A DNA stretch of 64,000 nt, taken from positions 1 to 64,000 of the forward strand of contig JAIQES010000009.1 of assembly GCA_020073705.1 (NCBI GenBank), given 5' to 3'. The notes under the pieces were generated by a model. That model saw nothing but the letters and a program-made list of their open reading frames with translations. It did not search any database and had not been told where the DNA came from. This document shows, one piece after another, positions 8,509 through 15,382 of the stretch (the stretch's first letter is position 1; each line of letters starts with the position of its first letter). The position numbers and the translations under genes are program-made. The DNA comes from Terriglobia bacterium (GTDB lineage Bacteria > Acidobacteriota > Terriglobia > Acidiferrales > UBA7541).

Positions 8509-8655
8509 GCAGTTTGTTGAAAAACTCTTGCGGCTCGTCATTCCGAGGAGCGAAGCGACGAGGAATCTCTCTTTTTCTTGGGTTTTGTTTAAGAGAGATT
8601 CCTCGCTACGCTCGGAATGACACACAAAGTGAGTGTTTCCGCAGCCTGTTAGCAG
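8509..8655. repeat. REP-like palindromic element, family A, copy 1
   Basis: Core 8537-8621 starts GTCATTCCGAG and ends CTCGGAATGAC, with an inner inverted pair AATCTCTCTT / AAGAGAGATT. Outer flanks are also inverted (GAAAAACTC on the left, GAGTGTTTCCGCAGCCTG on the right). Two related copies lie at 10453-10603 and 36931-37074. No coding frame is associated. Confidence 0.85.
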
Positions 8656-8746
8656 AGAAACATTCCCTTGCCGGCCACCCTGCAAATCTCGCTGGCGGGA
8701 TGCGCGCTGCGCTTTTTCCGACGCGCGCAACGGACACGCTTTCAGC

Positions 8747-8752
8747 TATAAT
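8747..8752 (+). promoter_or_regulatory. -10 box close to the start codon of the deoxynucleoside kinase
   Basis: Perfect TATAAT ending nine bases before the ATG at 8761. No good -35 box is seen at the expected distance. Initiation about seven bases downstream would leave at most a one- or two-base leader, and there is no Shine-Dalgarno sequence. Confidence 0.45.
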
Positions 8753-8760
8753 CCCTCGCC

Positions 8761-9438
8761 ATGCCGCGAACTCAGCCGCCCGCGCCGCAGACGACTCCCG
8801 CGTTCCAGCCGCCGCGCACAATTGCGATCGAAGGACCAATTCGCGTTGGCAAGTCCACGCTGGCGCGCAGCGTGGCCGACCGCCTGCACGCGCGGCGCGT
8901 CTTCGATTCCGAGGACAATCCGTTTCTCGCCGACTTCTACAAGGAAAAGCCCGGCTCGGCCTTCCGTGCGCAGATGTATTTCCTGATCGAGCGGCACCGC
9001 CGGATGAGCGAAGTGCAACAGAGCGACGCGGCTGTACCTCTAGTATCCGATTTCCTGTTTGAGAAGGACAAGATTTTCGCGTACATCAACCTGGACAATG
9101 AGGAACTGAAGCTCTACGAGCGCTACTTCGAGATGCTCGCGGCCGGCCTCAAACCGCCCGACCTGGTGATCTATCTCCAGGCCACGCCCGAAGTCCTGCG
9201 CGAGCGCATTGCGAAGAAACAATCGCCGGCGGAAAAACAGATCGCGCGCGCCTACCTCGAGGAAGTCGTCCGCGCCTACGAACATTTCTTCTTCCGCTAC
9301 TCGGCGTCCGACCTGCTTGTCATCAATACATCGGAAATCGACTTCGTTGGTCGCAACGCCGACCTGCAACAGCTCCTGCGCCGCCTGCAGGAGCCGGTCA
9401 AGGGCACGCAGTACTTCCTCCCTCTGGGGACAGACTGA
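8761..9438 (+). CDS. Deoxynucleoside kinase (dNK/dGK-dCK family)
   Basis: 225 aa. The P-loop is EGPIRVGKSTLA (about residues 24-35), fitting the deoxynucleoside kinase pattern rather than thymidylate kinase. SDFLFEKDKIFAYINL (about 95-110) matches the D-R/F segment that sits near the nucleoside, and LRERIAKKQSPAEKQIARAY (about 145-164) is the arginine-rich lid. The enzyme phosphorylates deoxynucleosides for nucleotide salvage in the cytoplasm. The first 20 residues are a proline-rich, probably disordered tail. It stands alone between a repeat element and a convergent secreted protein, with a -10 box right at its start. Which base it prefers cannot be read from the sequence. Confidence 0.87.
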   Translation: MPRTQPPAPQTTPAFQPPRTIAIEGPIRVGKSTLARSVADRLHARRVFDSEDNPFLADFYKEKPGSAFRAQMYFLIERHRRMSEVQQSDAAVPLVSDFLFEKDKIFAYINLDNEELKLYERYFEMLAAGLKPPDLVIYLQATPEVLRERIAKKQSPAEKQIARAYLEEVVRAYEHFFFRYSASDLLVINTSEIDFVGRNADLQQLLRRLQEPVKGTQYFLPLGTD

Positions 9439-9443
9439 CAGTT

Positions 9444-9461
9444 GATTGAAAGTGTCTCTAA
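9444..9461. repeat. 18-bp direct repeat, left copy
   Basis: GATTGAAAGTGTCTCTAA, identical to 10405-10422. The two copies bracket the gene at 9544-10263. Confidence 0.7.
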
Positions 9462-9543
9462 CCCACAGCTCGAAAACCGCGAGCAGGGGGGTAACCCGAG
9501 GTTCACAATCGCTTGGAGGCTGACGCACCTGGTCTAATCGTGT

Positions 9544-10263
9544 CTATTTTTTATGATGAAAGGCTTTGCGAATATCCGGCCAAAATTCCGCCAATACGCG
9601 CCACCCTACGCTCGACAGAAGCGCCGTTGATCCCCGCTCCAGCGCTTTATGGATGTGATCTTGGCTTGGAGGTTCCCAGGCGTTACCAATAAAGGCAGCG
9701 CCATAGACTCCTGCAAAGCGCGAGTAGGCCGGCATCGTGCCACCGCTGTTGGTGCGAGAAACAAACGTTCCCACGACGGCGTGCCGCGTGCGTCGCCATA
9801 GCCCGCTTTTGTTTGACGGGACGAAACGAGGGTCCTCGTGATCAACAGCGGCAACTCCGAACCCGATGGTGCGACCTATGACGCTTCGCCCGTAACCAGA
9901 CGCAAAACGACGCCCATACCCTGCCCCCCCTTGCCCCCATTCCGGTGGCGTATTATCCGCTTGACCTATACCGGCCCCGAGTGCGGGCCCAATCAAGGAC
10001 TCAGGGTTTGTAAAGGAACGCTCGTAAATCTTGAGCCGTTCGGCAAAAGTCAAGGTATGTGGAGAAGGAACGGAGGCATTGTTAGAAGGAACATTTGGCA
10101 ATGAAATATTTTTGGTGCTGGTGTCATGGGTGGGTTTAAACGGCAGGTCCGCAGTCTGCTGAGCGTGCAGCAATCCAAGACCTGACGTAGGCATGCATCC
10201 CCACGCAAGCACGCATACCGCAATAACCTTATTTGTCCCCAGATTGTTCCTCAAACGTCTCAC
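9544..10263 (-). CDS. Secreted acidobacterial protein of unknown function
   Basis: 239 aa from the GTG at 10263, chosen because AGGA lies nine bases upstream and because the longer frame (to 10479) runs into a REP-like repeat. A signal peptide is visible (VRRLRNNLGTNKVIAVCVLAWG, cut near LLHAQ). The mature part has a short linker, then TFAERLKIYERSFTNPESLI, a Gly/Ala-rich run, QGGAGYGRRFASGYGRSVIG and AAVDHEDPRFVPS. I recall this set of motifs from many Acidobacteriota proteins of unknown role. The alternating Gly/Ala helices might insert into or line a membrane, but that is speculation. An 18-bp direct repeat lies on either side of the gene. Confidence 0.72.
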   Translation of the reverse strand: MRRLRNNLGTNKVIAVCVLAWGCMPTSGLGLLHAQQTADLPFKPTHDTSTKNISLPNVPSNNASVPSPHTLTFAERLKIYERSFTNPESLIGPALGAGIGQADNTPPEWGQGGAGYGRRFASGYGRSVIGRTIGFGVAAVDHEDPRFVPSNKSGLWRRTRHAVVGTFVSRTNSGGTMPAYSRFAGVYGAAFIGNAWEPPSQDHIHKALERGSTALLSSVGWRVLAEFWPDIRKAFHHKK

Positions 10264-10404
10264 GGCAGTTCCTATCTTTCTGTCTCGGCGCCTGGAATTG
10301 ACTTTCAAGAGTACTGCACATGACAAGAACGCTGCCATATGAGTTTGTTTTTGGAATGCTTTATTGCGTCTATACTTACCTTCAGCAGGCAGCGGCCCGG
10401 TTCC

Positions 10405-10422
10405 GATTGAAAGTGTCTCTAA
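10405..10422. repeat. 18-bp direct repeat, right copy
   Basis: Identical to 9444-9461 (GATTGAAAGTGTCTCTAA). Confidence 0.7.
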
Positions 10423-10452
10423 TTCTTTCATTCCGAGCCACCCACAAGGGTG

Positions 10453-10603
10453 GTCATTCCGAGCGCTCGCACCGTTCACGGTGAACCGAGACCTTCAGGC
10501 TGAGGTCTCGCGCCGAGGCGTAGCGAGGAATCTCCCTGCGGTTTTCTCCCTCGTCAGGCAACAGCACAGAGGGATTCCTCATCGCTTCGCTCTTCGGAAT
10601 GAC
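10453..10603. repeat. REP-like palindromic element, family A, copy 2
   Basis: Begins GTCATTCCGAGCG and ends TTCGGAATGAC, with inner arms GAGGAATCTCCCT / AGAGGGATTCCTC. Longer inner loop than copies 1 and 3. A partial extra arm (CATTCCGAG) occurs at 10428. Confidence 0.8.
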
Positions 10604-10663
10604 CCGTTTCAAAGAAGTCCCAAGACCCTCGACACAATACTGCTCATTGACCTACCGCAATGG

Positions 10664-10669
10664 TATTAT
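10664..10669 (+). promoter_or_regulatory. Extended -10 box upstream of unknown gene 10734
   Basis: TGG-TATTAT matches the TGn extended -10 pattern about 65 bases before the start codon. A TTGACC at 10647 is too close (11 bases) to be its -35. Confidence 0.35.
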
Positions 10670-10733
10670 CCTCACCAGTGTCGCAGCGAGCACTCGACGC
10701 CCGGAAATCAGAATTCATTGGTGAAGGATGGCG

Positions 10734-11462
10734 ATGTCCATTGATGACCCACTGAGCGCGCTGGATCAGCAGTTCGAAAACGAAAAACGGTCGACAGACC
10801 CAGTGATGGGCCTCCTAGCGGATTTGGCCTCGATACTTCCTCTGCCGTGGCAAGTGGACAAAATAGTGCAACGGATAATCCGTCATCTCGGCGCTGACCG
10901 GCTTGAAAAGATTGAGTTGACGATCAACGCCATTCGGGACGAACTCCGGCGACACGAGGATCGCCTTCGCGAGATGGCCACCACTGACGAAGAGCAAGCG
11001 GAGCAACGCTTGCAAGAATGGCTTGAACTCGCTAAGGATGGGATAGAGAGGGCTCAAAGAACGAGAGCTCGCGAGCGGGTCGAGAGAATCGGCAAGATAC
11101 TGGCCAACTCTCTCGTGGCTGTGAATGTCCCCAAAGCGGACGATGTCGAAGAGATGATGCGGGTAGCGATGGAGCTTTCGGATAAGGAAGTAGCGCTGTT
11201 GGCTGAACTAGTCCGTGTCCAGGGTAATATGCTGGAAAACACAGGGAGGGTGCCCCGTTACCAGGCGTGGGAGTCCTGGCGCAATGGGAATTGGGGCGAT
11301 ACTTCTAACGGCGAGATCGAGAGTATATTTAGCAAGCTTGAAAGCTTTGGCTTGGTAAGTCGGCTAGCCGCCCCTAATAACCTCAACATTATGGCCGACA
11401 TTCAGAATCGTTACGGGCTGCTGAAGAAAGCCTTGGACTTTATCAACTTCGCTCAGCATTAG
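10734..11462 (+). CDS. Unknown protein, helical coiled-coil centre with wHTH-like tail
   Basis: 242 aa. Start chosen at the ATG at 10734 because GAAGG lies six bases upstream; an in-frame ATG at 10728 overlaps that box. The N-terminal ~50 residues are short helices (LLADLASILPLPWQVDKIVQ). Residues about 55-125 are charged and heptad-like (LEKIELTINAIRDELRRHED, then RLQEWLELAKDGIERAQRTR), a likely coiled coil. The last ~90 residues contain SDKEVALLAELVRVQG and IESIFSKLESFGLVSRLAAP, which look like a winged-helix fold with a recognition helix. No signal peptide or membrane span is clear. I do not recognise the family. It ends at a strong hairpin terminator and sits in a repeat-rich region, so an accessory or defence-related role is possible but unproven. 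Confidence 0.6.
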   Translation: MSIDDPLSALDQQFENEKRSTDPVMGLLADLASILPLPWQVDKIVQRIIRHLGADRLEKIELTINAIRDELRRHEDRLREMATTDEEQAEQRLQEWLELAKDGIERAQRTRARERVERIGKILANSLVAVNVPKADDVEEMMRVAMELSDKEVALLAELVRVQGNMLENTGRVPRYQAWESWRNGNWGDTSNGEIESIFSKLESFGLVSRLAAPNNLNIMADIQNRYGLLKKALDFINFAQH

Positions 11463-11467
11463 GCCAG

Positions 11468-11524
11468 GCGGCGCAGCCTTTGAAGCCAAGAGATTTTTCG
11501 CGCGGCGGGTGGCGCAGCCTTTGA
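11468..11524. repeat. Tandem GGCGCAGCCTTTGA repeats (family B related)
   Basis: GGCGCAGCCTTTGA occurs at about 11469 and again at about 11511, the second preceded by GCGGGT. Related GCGGGTGGC motifs are found at 36741-36765 and 36895-36930. Confidence 0.5.
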
Positions 11525-11545
11525 GGACCACATGAATTTTCGGGT

Positions 11546-11582
11546 GCCCTATGCTTCAGTTTTCTTGAAGCGTAGGGCTTTT
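11546..11582 (+). terminator. Rho-independent terminator after unknown gene 10734
   Basis: GCCCTATGCTTCA and TGAAGCGTAGGGC form a stem of about 13 pairs (one G-T) around a short T-rich loop, followed by TTTT at 11579-11582. The T-run is short. Confidence 0.6.
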
Positions 11583-11640
11583 GGGTCACAGGGCTCCGAA
11601 AATCGCCAAGACCTAGGGTCTTACCCCATCGCGCGTGTCG

Positions 11641-11718
11641 TTACTTCATATCGTTTCGGAAAACCACCCCACCCTTCATCACAAATGTGACTCGTTCCAT
11701 CCACGGACTAGGAAACTC
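11641..11718 (-). pseudogene. C-terminal tail of an amidohydrolase, truncated
   Basis: The minus-strand frame ends ...WMERVTFVMKGGVVFRNDMK-stop. VxFVMKxGxVxxND is the typical end of imidazolonepropionase-like amidohydrolases, the last strand of the small beta-sandwich. Only about 25 codons remain; upstream, where the TIM-barrel should be, lies the plus-strand FAD oxidoreductase gene. It looks like the scar of a deletion or rearrangement whose breakpoint is near 11720-11750. Confidence 0.5.
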
Positions 11719-11749
11719 ACGCCCGCTTGTTTTCCGCTTGTAATTCGCT

Positions 11750-12898
11750 ATGCTGTTCCACGTGGAACGCGCGAACATCGTAATTATTGGCGGCGGCGTG
11801 GTAGGCTGCGCGGTGGCGCGCGCGGTGGCGCGCCGGTGGAGCGACGTTTTCCTGGTCGAGCAAATGCCGAAGCTCGGCATGGGAGCGAGCACGCGCAACA
11901 GCGGCGTGATTCATTCGGGCATCTATTATCCGCCCGGCTCGCTCAAAGCGCAGTTGTGCGTCGCGGGCAACCGGATGCTGCATGAATTCTGCGCCGCGCA
12001 TGACGTGCCACACCGGAATTGCGGGAAGCTCGTGGTGGCGCACGGCAGCCAGCAGGAAGCGGCGCTCGAACATCTGGCTGAAAACGGCCGCGCGAACGGC
12101 GTCAACGGCCTGCGCATGGTGGACCGGGCCACGGTTCGCGCGCGCGAGCCGCATATCGACGCGACCGCCGCGCTCGAAGTGCCTTCGACCGGCATCGTCT
12201 TGGCGGAAGACCTCGTGAAGGCGCTGGCGCGCATCGCTGCCGGCCAGGGCGCAAGCATTTTGACGCGCGCGCGCGTGGCCAAGCTTGAAGAACGCGCGGA
12301 GTGCGTCGCTGTGACGCTCATCGAGGGCGACGCGAGCAGTCCGGAAACCTTAAGCGAAGAGACTGTGGAAGCGCGGTGCGTGATCAATTGCGCGGGGCTC
12401 TATGCCGACGAAATTGCGGCTATGCTCGGCAACCGCAGCTATCGCATCTATCCCGTACGCGGAGAATACTGCGAACTGGTGCGCGCAAAATCCTACCTGG
12501 TGAACAACCTCGTCTATCCGCTGCCCCACACTGATTTGCTGACTCTTGGGATGCACTTTACGCGCACGATCTGGGGCACGGTACTGGTGGGCCCGACGGC
12601 GGATTACATCTCCGCGAAAAACGATTACGAGAACAACCGCCTGCCGGTCGAAGAATTCGTGCGCCGCGCAAAGCCCTTGCTGCCGGAACTTGAGGCTGCG
12701 GATCTGCAACTTGCCTACTCGGGAATTCGCGCGAAGCTGACGCCGCCCGGGCAAACAGGCGTTGCGGATTTCATAATCACGCGCGACGCGCATGCGCCGC
12801 GTGCGATTCAACTCATCGGAATCGAGTCGCCGGGACTGACGTCGTGTCTGGCGATTGCGGAGCGAGTTGCGTCGCTGGCCGCGGAAGTCCTCAACTGA
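11750..12898 (+). CDS. lhgO: L-2-hydroxyglutarate oxidase-like FAD oxidoreductase
   Basis: 382 aa. ANIVIIGGGVVGCAVARAVA (about residues 8-27) is the FAD-binding motif of the D-amino-acid oxidase superfamily. ASTRNSGVIHSGIYYPPGSL (about 47-66) is the signature of LhgO/L2HGDH proteins. RCVINCAGLYAD, YPVRGEYCEL and a C-terminal IGIESPGLTSCLAIAERVA complete the fold. LhgO oxidises L-2-hydroxyglutarate to 2-oxoglutarate and passes electrons to quinones at the inner membrane. The first codons overlap a perfect parS-like palindrome, so the start could be the ATG at 11750 or the GTG at 11762 inside it. It stands alone; the assignment rests on the signature. Confidence 0.82.
   Translation: MLFHVERANIVIIGGGVVGCAVARAVARRWSDVFLVEQMPKLGMGASTRNSGVIHSGIYYPPGSLKAQLCVAGNRMLHEFCAAHDVPHRNCGKLVVAHGSQQEAALEHLAENGRANGVNGLRMVDRATVRAREPHIDATAALEVPSTGIVLAEDLVKALARIAAGQGASILTRARVAKLEERAECVAVTLIEGDASSPETLSEETVEARCVINCAGLYADEIAAMLGNRSYRIYPVRGEYCELVRAKSYLVNNLVYPLPHTDLLTLGMHFTRTIWGTVLVGPTADYISAKNDYENNRLPVEEFVRRAKPLLPELEAADLQLAYSGIRAKLTPPGQTGVADFIITRDAHAPRAIQLIGIESPGLTSCLAIAERVASLAAEVLN
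11754..11769. promoter_or_regulatory. parS: parS-like centromere site (ParB binding palindrome)
   Basis: TGTTCCACGTGGAACG contains the perfect 14-base palindrome GTTCCACGTGGAAC. This matches the parS sites known from Pseudomonas (TGTTCCACGTGGAACC) and is close to the Bacillus form (TGTTTCACGTGAAACA). It overlaps codons 2-7 of the oxidoreductase gene. Only one site is seen here and no parAB genes lie in the window. Confidence 0.6.
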
Positions 12899-12917
12899 AC
12901 TCCACCCCCCGCCAATT

Positions 12918-14072
12918 TCAGCGCGCCAAATCGGATGCAAAAACCAGGGTGATGCCCTGGCGCTCGATGCCCGGAAGCATATCGGTGAGGACCTGCAAGG
13001 TTTCCGGATGCGGGTGACCAATGGCCAACGCGGAGCCTTTTTCCCGTGCGTTGCGAACAGCCACGGCGAATTGCTTTCGGATGGCACCGGACGACTGCTC
13101 ATCGTCGAGAAAGACATTGCGCGAAGTGGCCGGGACACCGGCACTATGGGCTGCAGCCTCGGCGACAGTGGCGGCCGTTGTCCGGCTATCGACAAAAAAG
13201 AGATTGCGCTCGTGCAATAACGGCATCAACTCGTTCATCAGCGTGTGGTCGGATGTGCCGAGCGAACCCTCATGATTGTTGACGCCGGCGGCGTATGGGA
13301 CAGTGTCCAGCATGGCCGCCAACGTCTGCCTCACCGTGTTCGAATCCATGCCTGGGCGCAGCTCAATCGGCTCGTCCTTTTCTCCGCCGGTTGAGGCCAT
13401 GGGCAAATGGAGTAGAACCTGATAGCCGCGCCGGTGCGCCTCTTCGGCGATCTCCCCGGAGTCGGGCAGATGCGGGAGCACGGAAAGGGTCAACGGAAAG
13501 GACAGTCGAAACAGGGCGTCGGCCTGGGCGGGGTCGTTGCCGAGATCATCGATCACGATCGCGAGGAGCGGCCGGCGAGACGTGGGTCGTGCGGAGACGG
13601 CAGCGGCGAGCGGCGTAATCAGATGAATCGACTGCGTGCGCCGACCGTCCAGCATGTAATCGAAACGCTCCATGCCGGGAACTCCGGACCGCGCGACGCG
13701 CCGCAGGTGATGAAACTGAGCGACACGGGCTAACTCCTTTTCGATCGCATCGTGCGCGGCCCGGTCCGGCAGGCCCGCGCGGGTGAGCGGCACTGTGATG
13801 TAAATTTGATCGGTGGCGAGCGTTTGGGGCTTGCCGGGTTGGCGCGGGGCATACTCAGGGCGCATTCCGACTTCGGCCCGCCCGCCAGTCGCATTCCGCG
13901 CGGCGAAAACCAGTTCGCGAGTTACGGCGCGGATTTGCGCGGTTGCCGGAGGGGGTTTTTTCTTGCAGCCAGCCGCGCAGATCAGCGCGGCTCCAAGCAG
14001 AAAAAGAAATACAAGCCGTGTGCGGAAAGCACACGCGGCGTGCTGGCGGAAGCCTTCCAAGCCGCGCCTCAC
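12918..14072 (-). CDS. Divergent polysaccharide deacetylase (YibQ-like)
   Basis: 384 aa. The N-terminus has a signal with a lipobox-like end (FLFLLGAALICAAGC), so the product is probably a lipoprotein. After a variable region of about 130 residues comes the NodB-type domain: LLAIVIDDLGNDPAQADALF (the DD pair), LTLSVLPHLPDSGEIAEEAH, VLLHLPMASTGG, VNNHEGSLGTSDHTLMNELM, FFVDSRTTA and a late IGHPHPETL. This set is that of the 'divergent polysaccharide deacetylase' family (E. coli YibQ), whose activity is unproven. The gene starts three bases after the S41-family gene ends. An S41 peptidase next to a yibQ-type gene recurs in other bacteria near cell-division amidase activators, so a role in peptidoglycan remodelling is a fair inference. 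Confidence 0.85.
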   Translation of the reverse strand: MRRGLEGFRQHAACAFRTRLVFLFLLGAALICAAGCKKKPPPATAQIRAVTRELVFAARNATGGRAEVGMRPEYAPRQPGKPQTLATDQIYITVPLTRAGLPDRAAHDAIEKELARVAQFHHLRRVARSGVPGMERFDYMLDGRRTQSIHLITPLAAAVSARPTSRRPLLAIVIDDLGNDPAQADALFRLSFPLTLSVLPHLPDSGEIAEEAHRRGYQVLLHLPMASTGGEKDEPIELRPGMDSNTVRQTLAAMLDTVPYAAGVNNHEGSLGTSDHTLMNELMPLLHERNLFFVDSRTTAATVAEAAAHSAGVPATSRNVFLDDEQSSGAIRKQFAVAVRNAREKGSALAIGHPHPETLQVLTDMLPGIERQGITLVFASDLAR

Positions 14073-14075
14073 ACG

Positions 14076-15296
14076 TCAGGCGGCCTTGCGGGCCTCGCCG
14101 CCCTTGAGCAGTTCGAGCGCCTTGTTGTAAACCGGGTCGTCCGGCGCAGGCAATTGGCCGGGACCCAATGGCGGTGGTCCTGCTGTGTCGCTACTCGCAG
14201 ATGGGTCAAGAAACGTGGGATGCACTTCAACGGTCGGCGCAACGCCTTCGTCCACGATGGACTTGCCTGCGGGCGTGGAATAGAACGCGACCGTGAGGAT
14301 CACGGCTCCGCCATCGTCGAGTGGAATGACTTTTTGTTCGGATGCGGAGCCAAACGTGCGTTCGCCGACCACATCGCCGCGCTTATTGCCCCCAATTGCC
14401 GCGGCCAGGACTTCCGCGGCGCCCGAGGTGCTCGGCGAAATTAGGACGTCCACCGGGGCGCGCCACACGACCTTGTCGGCCTCAGCCGGAAACTCCTTGC
14501 GTGGAACCGTTTGTCCTTCGAGAGAGGTAATCTTGCCGGAAGATAGGAAGAGCTGGGCCGCAACAATCGCATCGGGAACTTGCCCGCGTGTGCAGCCGCG
14601 GAGGTCCAGAACAAGTTTGTGCACGCCCTGCTTATCGAACTGCAGAAGTTTATCGCGCAATTCCGTCACATCCAGGGTCTCGATCGCCGGCAGGCGCACG
14701 TAAGCGACATCCTCGGCGACGCGGTCCGCCACAACATGCTGCGGGCCGATCACGGCGCGGTTGACGCTGACTTCCTGCGGCTCTGACTTGCCGCGCTGCA
14801 CGACGGAGAGATTCACGGCCGTGCCCGGAGCGCCTTGCAAAAGTAGGTTGGCCTGCTCGACCGACATGTCGCGCGTACTAAACCCGCCAATGGCCTCGAG
14901 GATTTCTCCGCTGCGCATGCCAGCCTTCTCGGCCGGACCATCTGGCACAACCGAGACGACGACGATGTAGCCGTAACGCTTTGAGAGCGTCATCCCGGCT
15001 TCACCATGCTGCGCGTTCTTCCTCCGGTCGCGGTAGTCCGCATACTCGCGCGGGCTCAGATATCCGGACAGCGGGTCCAGAGATTCGAGCAGGCCGTGCA
15101 GGGCCCCGGCAGTTACCACAGCCATGTTTGGCTCGTCGACGTAGTCGTCCTGGATGTGCTGCAACACCTCGCCGAACACGCTCAACGAGCGGTAGGTCTT
15201 GTCGTCGCCCGTCTTGCCGAGAACGTAGCCTAAGCCGACATACAGAAACACAACGACGGAAAGGGTGACGATAGCAACTCTTGCGAGGCGGCTCAT
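14076..15296 (-). CDS. S41-family (CtpA-like) protein lacking the catalytic dyad
   Basis: 406 aa. One N-terminal anchor (VAIVTLSVVVFLYVGLGYVLG). A helical region with DDYVDEPNMAVVTAGALHGL precedes a PDZ domain (about residues 95-180: YGYIVVVSVVPDGPAEKAGM, GEILEAIGGFSTRDMS). The peptidase fold follows. In active CtpA proteins the nucleophile lies in 'TASAAEI' and the lysine in 'GEKTFGKGSVQ'. Here these read TSGAAEV and GERTFGSASEQ, so Ser is Gly and Lys is Ser. The rest of the domain is intact, including FYSTPAGKSI and the proline-rich tail. It is likely an inactive scaffold or regulator in the periplasm. It shares an operon with the YibQ-like gene, three bases away. The alternative is that a nearby serine serves as nucleophile, but no lysine is available. 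Confidence 0.85.
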   Translation of the reverse strand: MSRLARVAIVTLSVVVFLYVGLGYVLGKTGDDKTYRSLSVFGEVLQHIQDDYVDEPNMAVVTAGALHGLLESLDPLSGYLSPREYADYRDRRKNAQHGEAGMTLSKRYGYIVVVSVVPDGPAEKAGMRSGEILEAIGGFSTRDMSVEQANLLLQGAPGTAVNLSVVQRGKSEPQEVSVNRAVIGPQHVVADRVAEDVAYVRLPAIETLDVTELRDKLLQFDKQGVHKLVLDLRGCTRGQVPDAIVAAQLFLSSGKITSLEGQTVPRKEFPAEADKVVWRAPVDVLISPSTSGAAEVLAAAIGGNKRGDVVGERTFGSASEQKVIPLDDGGAVILTVAFYSTPAGKSIVDEGVAPTVEVHPTFLDPSASSDTAGPPPLGPGQLPAPDDPVYNKALELLKGGEARKAA

Positions 15297-15382
15297 ATTT
15301 TGTTTACCTTTAATCTCGAATCCTGCCTAGTAATTATAGCACGCTCAGCGACTTCCTCGTGCGGGGATTGTGGAAGGATTCT

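Larger units (their letters stand above)
10264..10733. other. Intergenic stretch with repeats
   Basis: 470 bases between divergent genes. Contains the right 18-bp repeat (10405-10422), REP-like copy 2 (10453-10603) and an extended -10 box (10664-10669). No gene is supported. Confidence 0.6.

Noticed and set aside
8509-8655. Palindromic element as a CRISPR repeat or a terminator
   Set aside because: Single unit per site without spacers; too long and without a T-run, and it recurs as a dispersed repeat.
10264-10479. N-terminal extension of the secreted protein at 9544-10263
   Set aside because: It runs into the REP-like element and would hide the signal peptide; a GTG with AGGA fits better.
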